From positions 1 to 64,000 of the forward strand of contig NZ_BDBZ01000030.1 in the NCBI RefSeq assembly GCF_001613245.1: 64,000 nt of DNA. Direction: 5' to 3'. The stretch is from Nocardia speluncae NBRC 108251. GTDB taxonomy: Bacteria; Actinomycetota; Actinomycetes; Mycobacteriales; Mycobacteriaceae. Shown in pieces: positions 23,819-32,339 of this stretch. The position numbers and the translations under genes were made by a program. How positions within the stretch are numbered: position 1 is the first letter of the stretch; each line of letters opens with the position of its first letter. The notes below the pieces were generated by a model, which saw nothing but the letters and a program-made list of their open reading frames with translations, ran no database searches and was not told the DNA's origin.

Positions 23819-25174
23819 GTGAGTTCCGGGCGGAATACCGGACTGCGCGCGCTGACACTGCGCGCGATGCTGTTCGCCGCGACCGGAGATTTGATTCCGT
23901 ACTACGCGCTGTACGCGTTGCTCTTCGCCGATCACGGATTCGGGCCGGGACAGATCTCGCTGCTGCTCGCGCTCTGGTCGGTCACGGCCTTCGTCTGTGA
24001 GATCCCGTCCGGCGCGTGGGCCGATACCGTCTCGCGGCGTGGCCTGCTGATCCTGAACGGTTTCCTGATGGCCGTGGGATTCCTGCTGTGGACGGTTGCG
24101 CCTTCGTACCTCGGCTTCGCACTCGGTTTCGTGTTGTGGGGTGTGGCGGGCGCGTTGCGGTCGGGGACCTTCGAAGCGCTGCTGTACGACGAACTCACTG
24201 TCCGTGGTGAATCCCGCGCTTATGCCCGCGTTATCGGTTACACGCGATCGGCGAGCGAATTCAGTGCGGTGCTCGCGATACTCGCCGCGACCCCGTTGTA
24301 TCTGTGGGGCGGTTACGAGCTGGTGGGCTGGGCCAGCGTCGGCTGCGCGGTGCTGCACACGGTTTTGGCGCGCAGCCTGCCGTCGGCGCCGCGGTCGGTT
24401 TCGGCAGCCGAGGTCGCCGAACTCGAAGAGGACGAGCACGCAACCGAATCGGATACGACGGGCCCGGCCGTACTCACGCCGAGTCCGCGACCCGCCACCG
24501 CCGACCCCGCCGCCGGCGGCTACGGGTCGATCCGTAGGTATCTGCACATGCTGCGGACCGGTGTCACCGAAGCGGTGCGGGTCCGGCGGGTGCGGTTCGG
24601 TGTGGGGCTGCTCGCGCTGTTGTACGGGATCACCGCTTTCGACGAATACTTCGGCCTGCTGGCCGGTGAGGCCGGTGCCGCGACTTCGGTGGTGCCGGTA
24701 CTGGTGGGCGTGACGGTCGTCGGTTCGCTGCTGGGTTCGCTACTGGCCGGCCGGACCGAAGCGATGCACGCCCGCACCATGGCCCGTGCCCTGTGCGCGG
24801 CGGCTGTACTCTTCGGCGCGGGCGCACTGCTCGCGGGCGGGGCAGGCCGCTGGCCGGGAGCTGTGTATGTTCTCACCGGCCTGGGTTTTGTGGCGCTGGC
24901 TGTTTCCTACGGCATCGTCTACAACGCGGGCATCGTTGCCGAAGCGCGGTTGCAGGACGCCATCAGCGGGCCGGCACGAGCCACCGTGATGTCGGTTGCC
25001 GGGCTGTCGCAGGAATTGGTTTCGCTGGCGGTATTCGGATTCGTCGGCCTGACGGCGATGTGGTTGCCGATCTCCTCCACCCTCGCGCTGCTCGGAATTG
25101 CCCTCGCCGGGATCGCGGTCCTCGCGCGGGCCTGGTTACCGGCGAATGCCGGCCGCGAGTCACCGGGCGAATAA
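23819..25174 (+). CDS. MFS transporter
   Basis: A 451-residue protein with about twelve hydrophobic helices. The loop between helices 2 and 3 reads EIPSGAWADTVSRRG, a variant of the MFS signature G-x-x-x-D-x-x-x-R-R/K. A long charged loop near residue 220 (EDEHATESDTTGP) separates the two six-helix halves. The N-terminal region TGDLIPYYALYALLFADHG resembles MFS efflux proteins of unknown substrate. The GTG at 23819 is used. No neighbouring gene tells the substrate. Confidence 0.85.
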   Translation: MSSGRNTGLRALTLRAMLFAATGDLIPYYALYALLFADHGFGPGQISLLLALWSVTAFVCEIPSGAWADTVSRRGLLILNGFLMAVGFLLWTVAPSYLGFALGFVLWGVAGALRSGTFEALLYDELTVRGESRAYARVIGYTRSASEFSAVLAILAATPLYLWGGYELVGWASVGCAVLHTVLARSLPSAPRSVSAAEVAELEEDEHATESDTTGPAVLTPSPRPATADPAAGGYGSIRRYLHMLRTGVTEAVRVRRVRFGVGLLALLYGITAFDEYFGLLAGEAGAATSVVPVLVGVTVVGSLLGSLLAGRTEAMHARTMARALCAAAVLFGAGALLAGGAGRWPGAVYVLTGLGFVALAVSYGIVYNAGIVAEARLQDAISGPARATVMSVAGLSQELVSLAVFGFVGLTAMWLPISSTLALLGIALAGIAVLARAWLPANAGRESPGE

Positions 25175-25185
25175 CCCGCCGTCGG

Positions 25186-25191
25186 TAGGGT
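25186..25191 (+). promoter_or_regulatory. -10 box of the DMT transporter, probable leaderless transcript
   Basis: TAGGGT lies 7 nt before the ATG at 25199, inside the 24-bp gap after the MFS gene. Confidence 0.45.
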
Positions 25192-25198
25192 TCCGGTC

Positions 25199-26263
25199 AT
25201 GGTGTTGCGGCGGTGGGGTCTCGGGCTGGGCTTGTTGATCGGGGCCGGGGTCGCAGTGCAGGGGCGGATCAACGGGGAGCTGGGTGCGCGGCTGGCGGAT
25301 GGTGTCGCCGCGGCGGTGGTGAGTTTCGGGAGCGGGTTCGTGCTGCTGTTGATCGCGGTGGCGCTGAGTCCGCGGTTGCGGGCGGGCCTGCGCGGGGTGC
25401 GAGTGGCGGTGGCCGCGGGGGAGTTGCGGCGATGGCAGTTGCTCGGCGGGCTCTGCGGGGCGCTGTTCGTGGCGAGTCAGTCGTTGACTGTCGCCGCTGT
25501 CGGTGTCACCGCGTTCACCGTCGGCGCGGTATCCGGGCAGTTGGTGAGCAGCCTGGTCGTGGATCGGCTGGGGGTCGGGCCGCAGGGCCGTACTCCGGTC
25601 ACCGCGGCTCGGCTGGGCGGGGCGGGTCTGGCGGTGGGCGCGGTGCTGCTGGCCGCCTCCAGCGGGCCGGGGTCCGATGCGGAGGCGACGACGGCATCTT
25701 GGCTCGGTGATACCGCCGGGCCGGTCCTGCTGATCCTGCCGGTGCTGGCAGGGATCGGGCTGGCATGGCAACAGGCGTGGAATGGGCGGGTCGGTACGGC
25801 CGGTAGTCCGTTCGCCGCGACCGTGATCAACTTCGGTATCGGGCTGCTGGGCCTTCTTGTCATCGAAGCTCTGGTACTGATCCGGATCGGACCGCCCGCC
25901 GAGTTCCCCCGCGAGCCCTGGCTCTACCTGGGCGGCGCGATCGGAGTGTTGTTCATCGCGGCCGGAGTGCTGGTCGTGCGCTGGGTGGGGGTGCTGCTGA
26001 TGGGCCTGAGTACCGTGGCCGGCCAGCTCACGACCTCGGTGCTGCTCGACTGGCTCCTGCCCGCGGGCGCTCCGTTGTCGCCGGCGAAGTTGGCCGGATG
26101 TGGGCTCACTCTCACCGCGGTGGTCGTCGCGACCTTGCAGTCCGGTCGTTCCGAGCTCACCGCGAACTCGGAGACGGCGCAGGTCCGGGATCGGGCCGGT
26201 GCCGGTCGTCGCCGGGGTTCCGGAAGGTCGATCCGGGGTCCGTTCGGGCGGGGATTGCGGTAG
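25199..26263 (+). CDS. DMT-family transporter (YdcZ/DUF606 type, two-domain)
   Basis: A 354-residue protein with about ten membrane helices in two similar halves. The first half begins LLIGAGVAVQGRINGELGARL and the second LAGIGLAWQQAWNGRVG, both variants of the segment QGxxNGxLG typical of the YdcZ (DUF606) branch of the drug/metabolite superfamily. Single YdcZ proteins are about 150 residues, so this is an internally duplicated form. Substrate unknown. A charged, Arg-rich tail follows the last helix. Confidence 0.8.
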   Translation: MVLRRWGLGLGLLIGAGVAVQGRINGELGARLADGVAAAVVSFGSGFVLLLIAVALSPRLRAGLRGVRVAVAAGELRRWQLLGGLCGALFVASQSLTVAAVGVTAFTVGAVSGQLVSSLVVDRLGVGPQGRTPVTAARLGGAGLAVGAVLLAASSGPGSDAEATTASWLGDTAGPVLLILPVLAGIGLAWQQAWNGRVGTAGSPFAATVINFGIGLLGLLVIEALVLIRIGPPAEFPREPWLYLGGAIGVLFIAAGVLVVRWVGVLLMGLSTVAGQLTTSVLLDWLLPAGAPLSPAKLAGCGLTLTAVVVATLQSGRSELTANSETAQVRDRAGAGRRRGSGRSIRGPFGRGLR

Positions 26264-26294
26264 TGGATCTCGCCGAGCCCACTGACCGATGGAG

Positions 26295-26323
26295 CCGGAG
26301 TCCTGCCCCTGTCGGACTTCCGG
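26295..26323. terminator. Weak hairpin between convergent genes
   Basis: CCGGAGTCC (26295-26303) pairs with GGACTTCCGG (26314-26323) with one bulged base and a 10-nt loop, between the DMT transporter (+) and the acyltransferase (-). The rest of 26264-26467 shows nothing clear. Confidence 0.35.
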
Positions 26324-26467
26324 CCGCGGATATCCACACGTAGGCCCTGGGGGAAGCACACCGTAGGCACCAGCCCGGCGAGCATATCGAAAACCGGCGC
26401 CCGCGCCATTGCTACTTCCGCTCACTACCTGCGGATATAACCGCTCCCCGGTATCGCCGCGCGGTGG

Positions 26468-27229
26468 CTACACGTCCGCAGCGCCGTCGCCGGCTTGTTT
26501 GCGGGCGTCGCGCTGCGCTGCTTCGGCGGTGTCCATCGCGTCGGCTTCCTCCAGAGTTGGGGCACTACCGCCCAGCCGGGCGGGAACCCAATAGGCGCCG
26601 GGTTCGTGGTGGTAGTTCTCCTGTAACCCGTGTAGCAGCCGCTGCATCGTGGAGCGCAGTTCGGTGGTGAGCTCTGCCGCGGGCTCATAGGGCCGGATCG
26701 GTTCTCCGACGGCGATGGAGATCGGGGTGTTGGTGCGGCCGAGTCGTTTCGGATACCCCTTGGTCCAGACGCGCTGTGCACCCCAGATGACGATCGGGAT
26801 GATCGGCACATCGGCTTCGAGGGCCATCCGGGCCGCACCCGATTTCAGCTGTTTGATCTCGAAGCTGCGGCTGATCGTGGCCTCGGGGTACACACCGACG
26901 AGTTCGCCGCGGCGAAGATAGTCCAGGGCGGCCTGGTACGAGTCGGCGCCGGCGGTGCGGTCGACCGGAATATGTTTCAGGGCCCGCATGATCGGGCCGG
27001 AGATCTTGTTCTCGAAGACATCGTGTTTGGCCATGAACCGGATGTAGCGCTTGGGCGTACGCACCGGCAGGCCCGCATACGTGAAATCCATGTACCCGGT
27101 GTGATTCACCGCGAGCACCGCACCGCCGGTGGCGGGAATGTTCTCGTCGCCGGTGACGGTGAATTTCAGGCCCTCGAGGAAGAAGACGGTCCGGGCCAGC
27201 CCGATGACAGTCCGGTAGACGGGATCCAC
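26468..27229 (-). CDS. PlsC-type acyltransferase
   Basis: A 253-residue 1-acylglycerol-3-phosphate acyltransferase family protein. Motif I is NHTGYMDF (residues about 45-52), followed by FMAKHDVFEN, motif III GVYPEATISRS and the motif IV segment PIIPIVIWGAQ. It moves acyl chains to glycerophospholipids or, in mycolate bacteria, to other lipid acceptors. M. tuberculosis has, from memory, three such genes (Rv3814c-Rv3816c) at the equivalent spot. The GTG at 27229 (VDPVYRTVIGLARTVFFLEG) fits the family; the frame stays open far upstream but without coding character. C-terminal tail is Ala/Asp-rich. Confidence 0.88.
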   Translation of the reverse strand: MDPVYRTVIGLARTVFFLEGLKFTVTGDENIPATGGAVLAVNHTGYMDFTYAGLPVRTPKRYIRFMAKHDVFENKISGPIMRALKHIPVDRTAGADSYQAALDYLRRGELVGVYPEATISRSFEIKQLKSGAARMALEADVPIIPIVIWGAQRVWTKGYPKRLGRTNTPISIAVGEPIRPYEPAAELTTELRSTMQRLLHGLQENYHHEPGAYWVPARLGGSAPTLEEADAMDTAEAAQRDARKQAGDGAADV

Positions 27230-27329
27230 AAGTCCGCTAGCGTAGTCGCTGCCATGATGACCGGCACCGGCCGGCCCGCGAAAGCACGCCCGGCGGGCCC
27301 TGTTCGAACCGGTATTTACCGCAGGAAAG

Positions 27330-28286
27330 GTGATCGTCGAAGTGGAACGCGTCCGCCCTGTACCGTCGCGCCGACCCGGCCGCGCAACCGCACCGCGTCG
27401 TGCAGACGATCTCCGCGCCGGTGCTGCACCGCGCCGCCGGGGCCGGTCGGTGGTGATCGGGCTGGCCGCGGCGGGTCTGCTGCTGGCCACCGGATGCGAT
27501 TCGGTCTCCGGAATTCCGGTCGACGATCCGGCGACCGGGGCAGCCGATACCGATATGAGCATCCCACCGGCGGCTACCGCCACCGCCGTGGCACCTGCGC
27601 CTGCGTTGCCGCCTGTTCCCGCGGACGCGCCTCCTGTCGGCGAGGTACCCGGGGTCCCGGAGGCCGCGCCCGCGCTGCAACGTTTCGCCGCCGATGTGCG
27701 CGCCGGCGGTCTCGCGACTCTCCAAGAGGCCTGCTGGACCATCCCGCCCCGCACCACGCAGACCATGTACGCCGACCCCGATGCCGTGCTCGATGCGCTG
27801 GCCCAGCCGGGTACGGCCACCGATGGAACCATCACTTGGACAGACGGAGTGACGAGCGTCACGGCCGAACGAGATCAGGTGGCATCCGGATATGCCTGCG
27901 GCCGCGTGTTCCCCGCTGGTGTGGAACCCGCGCACGACGATGCCGACGCCCGGCACACCGTGCGCCGCTACCTGGCGCGGCTCGTCGGGCAACCGTTGCA
28001 CCCCGACGACCAGGAAGCCGAATACCCGCTGGTCTGCGCGGCGAATCCGGCCACCTGGGATCCACAGGGCTCCGGCGCGCCGGAACCCGCCCCGTTGGCG
28101 AACAATCCCGGCATACTCACCGGAACCACCGGTTTCACCGATCAGCTGATCGGTTCCCAGCAGCTGACCCCGGGATATATGTCGGTGACGGCGCCGGTGA
28201 CAAATGCGTCCGGAGTCACGCAGGATCGGACATTTGTCCTCGCCGACGGTGACAACGGCTACTGCATCGGGGAAATCTCGGACTGA
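27330..28286 (+). CDS. Putative secreted lipoprotein
   Basis: A 318-residue protein. After a basic N-terminal stretch there is a hydrophobic segment and a lipobox LLATGC with Cys56. If the start is correct the n-region is unusually long, so the real start may be at one of the in-frame GTG codons near 27450. The exported part has an Ala/Pro/Val-rich linker and a folded domain with three cysteines (EACWTI, GYACGR, LVCAAN). The domain is not recognised. It is divergent from the acyltransferase gene (100 bp) and 44 bp upstream of the Rieske gene, possibly co-transcribed. Confidence 0.65.
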   Translation: MIVEVERVRPVPSRRPGRATAPRRADDLRAGAAPRRRGRSVVIGLAAAGLLLATGCDSVSGIPVDDPATGAADTDMSIPPAATATAVAPAPALPPVPADAPPVGEVPGVPEAAPALQRFAADVRAGGLATLQEACWTIPPRTTQTMYADPDAVLDALAQPGTATDGTITWTDGVTSVTAERDQVASGYACGRVFPAGVEPAHDDADARHTVRRYLARLVGQPLHPDDQEAEYPLVCAANPATWDPQGSGAPEPAPLANNPGILTGTTGFTDQLIGSQQLTPGYMSVTAPVTNASGVTQDRTFVLADGDNGYCIGEISD

Positions 28287-28330
28287 GCCACTACCCTGGA
28301 AGCCTGCAATCGGTCAAGAGGAGCGAGCAC

Positions 28331-29908
28331 GTGCAGATCACCAGCGTCGGACATGCGGGTTTCCATATCCGGACCGCGGCCGGGACGATCCTATGCGACC
28401 CCTGGGTGAACCCCGCGTACTTCGGTTCCTGGTTCCCGTTCCCGGACAACACCCAGCTCGATTGGGAGGAACTCGGGAACTGCGATTTTCTCTACGTTTC
28501 CCATTTGCACCGCGATCATTTCGATGCCGCGCATCTGCTGGAGTACGTCAACAAGGACGCCACCGTCCTACTGCCCGACTACCCGGTCCTGGATCTGCGG
28601 CGTGAGCTGGAGAAACTCGGCTTCCACAAATTCTTCGAAACCGAGGATTCGGTCAAGCACACGGTGACCGGTGCCATGGGCGCCGGCGGTGGTGATCCCA
28701 CAGCCGAACTGGACATCATGATCGTCGCACTGCGCGCTCCCGCGGACGGCCCGATCGGTGATTCCGGGCTCATCGTCTCGGACCGGGAAACCACCTGTTT
28801 CAATATGAACGATGCGCGGCCGGTCGATATGGATGTGCTGCACGACGCCTTCGGCAAGATCGATATCCATCTCCTGCAGTACTCGGGCGCCATCTGGTAT
28901 CCGATGGTGTACGACATCCCGGCCCGTACGAAATCGAATTTCGGGAAGCAGAAGCGGCAGCGCGGAATGGACCGCGCCCGCAGCTATATCGAGCAGGTCG
29001 GCGCCACCTGGGTTGTTCCGGCGGCCGGCCCGCCCGTTTTCCTGGACGACGAACTGCGCTATCTCAACGACGATCGCGGCGACGAGGGAAACATCTTCCC
29101 CGACCAGATGGTCTTCCTCGAGCAGATGCGTGAGCACGGCCACGACCGCGGGCTGCTGATGGTGCCCGGGTCGACGGTCGAGGTGCACGGTGCCGAACTC
29201 GAACTGAACCATCCCTACGACCCCGAAACCATCTGGAACGATAAAGCCGCCTACGTCGAGAAGATGGCGCAGCGGCTGGCACCGGTCCTGGTCGCGGAGA
29301 AGAAGACCTGGGCCCCTGCGGAGGGCGAACCGCTCCTCGAACCCCTGCGCGGACTGTTCGAACCGATCATGCGGCAGAGCGATCTCATCTGTGACGGCAT
29401 CGGCTACCCGGTCGGCTTGGTGCTCGGCGGCGAAACCGTGGTCCTCGACTTCCCGGCCCGCCAGGTCCGCGCCCCCCGAGCCGGCGAGGGCAGGTACCGC
29501 TACGGCTTCCGGATCGCTCCCGAACTCGTCCGCACGGTCCTGCGCGATCAGGAACCGGACTGGGTGAACACGATTTTCCTGTCCACCCGCTTCCAGGCGT
29601 GGCGCATCGGCGGCTACAACGAGTACCTGTACACCTTCTTCAAATGCCTCACCGGCGAACGCATCGCCTATGCCGACGGCTGGTTCTCCGAAGCCCACGA
29701 CGATTCGGCCTCGGTCGAGGTGGCCGGCTGGGAAATCCAGCGCCGCTGCCCCCACCTCAAAGCGGATCTGTCGAAATTCGGTGTGGTGGAAGGCAACACA
29801 CTCACCTGCAACCTGCACGGCTGGCAGTGGGATCTGGAATCCGGCCGGTGCAAGACCTCGAAGGGCCACGAACTCCGCTCTCGCAAACTGACCGAACCGG
29901 CGGGGTAG
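28331..29908 (+). CDS. Metallo-beta-lactamase-fold and Rieske [2Fe-2S] fusion protein
   Basis: A 525-residue soluble protein. Residues 1-300 have a metallo-beta-lactamase fold: MQITSVGHAGFHI resembles UlaG/lactonase members, and the metal site SHLHRDHFD (HxHxDH) is intact. The C-terminal 55 residues form a Rieske domain: Cys473-Pro-His475 and Cys493-Asn-Leu-His496 bind a [2Fe-2S] cluster. The same pair of domains occurs, in other order, in CMP-N-acetylneuraminate hydroxylase; from memory Rv3818 of M. tuberculosis is the orthologue, of unknown function. An oxygenase or redox-linked hydrolase acting on a sugar or lipid is possible but inferred. GTG start with an AAGAGGAG site. Confidence 0.82.
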   Translation: MQITSVGHAGFHIRTAAGTILCDPWVNPAYFGSWFPFPDNTQLDWEELGNCDFLYVSHLHRDHFDAAHLLEYVNKDATVLLPDYPVLDLRRELEKLGFHKFFETEDSVKHTVTGAMGAGGGDPTAELDIMIVALRAPADGPIGDSGLIVSDRETTCFNMNDARPVDMDVLHDAFGKIDIHLLQYSGAIWYPMVYDIPARTKSNFGKQKRQRGMDRARSYIEQVGATWVVPAAGPPVFLDDELRYLNDDRGDEGNIFPDQMVFLEQMREHGHDRGLLMVPGSTVEVHGAELELNHPYDPETIWNDKAAYVEKMAQRLAPVLVAEKKTWAPAEGEPLLEPLRGLFEPIMRQSDLICDGIGYPVGLVLGGETVVLDFPARQVRAPRAGEGRYRYGFRIAPELVRTVLRDQEPDWVNTIFLSTRFQAWRIGGYNEYLYTFFKCLTGERIAYADGWFSEAHDDSASVEVAGWEIQRRCPHLKADLSKFGVVEGNTLTCNLHGWQWDLESGRCKTSKGHELRSRKLTEPAG

Positions 29909-29941
29909 CCGGGATCCGGCAGGCCGGTACAAGATTGCTTC

Positions 29942-30724
29942 GTGGTTGAAGCTGATCTGTACGGTTCGATGCGGTCGCACATTCCCGAGGACCGACATTC
30001 CGTCTTCCGGATGGCGATCCGTGACGGGTTGCGGTTGAAACATGCCAGTGCGGGGGACGCGGTCATCGGTTGGTTCGGCGGCCTGCCGGAGCTACCGGTA
30101 GGAGTCGACTGGCCCGGTGACGGTAAAGCCCACTATGAGCACGTGGCCAGTATCGACCTGGCCACGCTGCCGAAGTCGGACCTGGAGCTGCCGCGCCGCG
30201 GCCGGATTTCGGTATTCGGCGATACCGAAGGAAGCGCGGGGGCATTCCTCTACTTCCCGGACGATATCGCCCTCCGGGAAGCGGCGCTGCCCCCGGATCT
30301 CGAAAGCGATGACCGCGTTTTCGAACGTGTGCCGATGACCTACGCGGTGGTTCCGACGATTCCTTCGCCACGGTGGCTCGAAGAACACCTGCTGTACGAG
30401 GACGACGCCGACGAGGTGCTCGAGCAGCTCGAAGCCTTCGGCACCAAGTTCTTCACCCATTCCGGGTCGTGGCATCAACTGGGGGGCTGGGCGAACGAGA
30501 TCCAGAGCGAGCGCGACCGGGGCCTGCTCCCGGACAGCGCCGCCGAACGACATTTCTTTCCGCAAGGTGCGCCGGCCGGTCAGATCCTGCTGGCCCAGTT
30601 CGATACCGATCACGCCATCGGTATGGGATGGGGAGACTTCGGGACCCTGTATTGCTTCATCGATCCGGGACACCTCGCCGCACACGAATTCTCCGACGTC
30701 GCCGTCTACTGGGAATGCTATTAG
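29942..30724 (+). CDS. DUF1963 (YwqG-like) protein
   Basis: A 260-residue soluble protein. The segment GGLPELPVGVDWP and later LLAQFDTDHAIGMGWGDFGTLYCFI match DUF1963 (YwqG) proteins, where a Pro-rich loop and the Asp/Gly-rich strand GDxGxLYxFI recur. Bacillus YwqG is a cytosolic stress-related protein of unknown function and members sometimes occur in polymorphic-toxin immunity settings; no toxin gene is adjacent here. It starts at GTG 29942, 33 bp after the Rieske gene, and is followed by a long hairpin terminator. Confidence 0.75.
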   Translation: MVEADLYGSMRSHIPEDRHSVFRMAIRDGLRLKHASAGDAVIGWFGGLPELPVGVDWPGDGKAHYEHVASIDLATLPKSDLELPRRGRISVFGDTEGSAGAFLYFPDDIALREAALPPDLESDDRVFERVPMTYAVVPTIPSPRWLEEHLLYEDDADEVLEQLEAFGTKFFTHSGSWHQLGGWANEIQSERDRGLLPDSAAERHFFPQGAPAGQILLAQFDTDHAIGMGWGDFGTLYCFIDPGHLAAHEFSDVAVYWECY

Positions 30725-30783
30725 GCATTCCGCAGCCCCATAATTCCCCGTCGGCTCCGGTGCCCAACTCCGAACGGTCGAGA

Positions 30784-30857
30784 TAACTGTCGAGCTGAGC
30801 CACCTGCGGCCGGCGGGACGCCTTCTCTGTCCGCCCGGCGTTTCACCTCGACAGTTA
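30784..30857 (+). terminator. Long hairpin after the DUF1963 gene
   Basis: TAACTGTCGAG (30784-30794) pairs perfectly with CTCGACAGTTA (30847-30857). The 52-nt loop contains a second imperfect GC-rich stem (GCCGG/CCGGC). The rest of the 428-bp gap to hemC (30858-31152) contains no gene that can be supported; only the hemC -10 box was recognised. Confidence 0.55.
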
Positions 30858-31140
30858 CGCGTTGTTCGGTGCTTCGGCCGTCCACCCCGGTACAGGGCCG
30901 GCGAATCGGCTGGTCGTACGATCGGCGCCCACACCGTATTCGCGATCGGCATCCGTGGATCCGAGAATCGCGCCGGTCCAGCGTTGGTGGTCGAGTCGGC
31001 GACCCGGGACGCTTTCACCGCTGCCGTCGCGACCGGCCGGCTCGGGGGAGCGGACCAACCGTGGTCGTGGGCAGCGGTCGACAAGAACTCTGCGGCGGAT
31101 CGCCGCGGGGACGGCCGGTTGCCGCGGTTTGGGCCGGCGG

Positions 31141-31146
31141 TAGAGT
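31141..31146 (+). promoter_or_regulatory. -10 box of hemC, probable leaderless transcript
   Basis: TAGAGT is followed by 6 nt and the ATG at 31153. Confidence 0.5.
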
Positions 31147-31152
31147 CACGCC

Positions 31153-32079
31153 ATGGCCTCGCGCATAATCCGGGTCGCGACCCGGGCCAGTCCTATGGCA
31201 GTTGCCCAAGCCGAGCAGGTGGCGGCTGGTTTATCCGAGTTCGGTGCGGAAACCGAGCTGGTGAAGGTGACCGCTGCCGGTGACCGCTGGATGGGTGATC
31301 TTGCGGCGCTCGGTGGCAAGGGGGCTTTCGTCAAGGAAATCGACGATGCCCTGCTGCACGACGAGGCCGATCTGGCCGTGCACTGCCTGAAGGATATTCC
31401 CGGTGATATCCCGATTCCGGAAGGTATCGCGTTCGCCGGATTCCCGAAACGCGACGATGTGCGCGACGCGATCATCACCAAGGACGGCCGGCCGCTGTCG
31501 GAACAGCCGGCGGGAACCGTTGTCGGCACCAGTTCGGTGCGCCGGGCCGCGCAACTGCGGCTGCACTATCCGCATCTGGAGATGAAACCGCTGCGCGGGA
31601 ACATGAACTCCCGGCTCATGCGGCTCGAGGACGGGTACTGCGATGTACTGATCGCCGCGGTCGCCGGTATGTACCGGATCGGCCAGGAGGATCGGATCAC
31701 CGAAATCCTTCCGCTGGAAATCATGTGCCCCCCGATCGGCGCCGGTGTGCTCACCCTGGCCTGCCGCGCCGACGACGACGAGGTACGCGAACTCGCGGGC
31801 CGGCTCGACCACGCCGAAACCCGCCGCGTCGTCGACGCCGAACGCGCGATGCTGCACGCCCTGCAGGGCCACTGCAATTCGCCGATCGCCGGGGTCTGCG
31901 TGATCGAGCCCGCCGGCCGGCTCTCGATGCACGGCAAGGTGTTCAACCTGGAAGGAACCCAGTGGCTGGATTCGCAGCACTGGGGTGTCCCGGAGGATCC
32001 CCAAGCCTTGGGGTTCTTCGTGGGTTCGGACCTACTGCGGCAGGGCGCGCGCAGGATCATCGATTCCATCCCGCACTGA
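31153..32079 (+). CDS. hemC: Hydroxymethylbilane synthase (porphobilinogen deaminase)
   Basis: A 308-residue enzyme joining four porphobilinogens into hydroxymethylbilane. The N-terminus IRVATRASPMAVAQ, catalytic Asp81 (KDIP), GTSSVRRAAQL, LRGNMNSRL and the cofactor cysteine Cys241 (HCNSPIAG), which holds the dipyrromethane, are all present. Some usually constant positions differ: HCLKD for HSxKD, and KRDDVRDAI for RxDPRDA. It stands alone, without hemA, hemD or hemB, which normally accompany the housekeeping gene in Actinobacteria, so it may be a second copy. ATG with a -10 box 6 nt upstream. Confidence 0.92.
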   Translation: MASRIIRVATRASPMAVAQAEQVAAGLSEFGAETELVKVTAAGDRWMGDLAALGGKGAFVKEIDDALLHDEADLAVHCLKDIPGDIPIPEGIAFAGFPKRDDVRDAIITKDGRPLSEQPAGTVVGTSSVRRAAQLRLHYPHLEMKPLRGNMNSRLMRLEDGYCDVLIAAVAGMYRIGQEDRITEILPLEIMCPPIGAGVLTLACRADDDEVRELAGRLDHAETRRVVDAERAMLHALQGHCNSPIAGVCVIEPAGRLSMHGKVFNLEGTQWLDSQHWGVPEDPQALGFFVGSDLLRQGARRIIDSIPH

Positions 32080-32339
32080 TCCGGCAAGCCCTGCACGCCT
32101 GATGTTCTGGCATCCGGTGTAGATCCTGCCGAGGTTCCGGCCGCCCGCACCGGGCACGGACCCGTGCCGCGGCCTCACGGCATCGGATCAGGTGAAGCAG
32201 CGAGCTGCCGGAGATCGGGGTGGCCACAAGACTCGATGGCGATTTCGGCAGCTGCGGAGAGCAGGAGAGCAGATTTCGACGCCATTGCCGGTCCGGTCGG
32301 CGGGCGCTCGCCGGTGCGAGACGGCGGCGCCGTAGCTTC

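Noticed and set aside
26468..27862. A 464-residue reading of the acyltransferase frame extending far upstream on the - strand
   Set aside because: The extension runs antisense through the lipoprotein gene and is low-complexity Ser/Ala/Arg; the family N-terminus begins at GTG 27229.
30858..31140. Short frames on both strands upstream of hemC
   Set aside because: No ribosome-binding sites, no recognisable motifs, and composition unlike the neighbouring genes.
32080..32339. The gap between hemC and the opp-linked gene searched for a gene or hairpin
   Set aside because: Only short frames without start signals, and no convincing inverted repeat.
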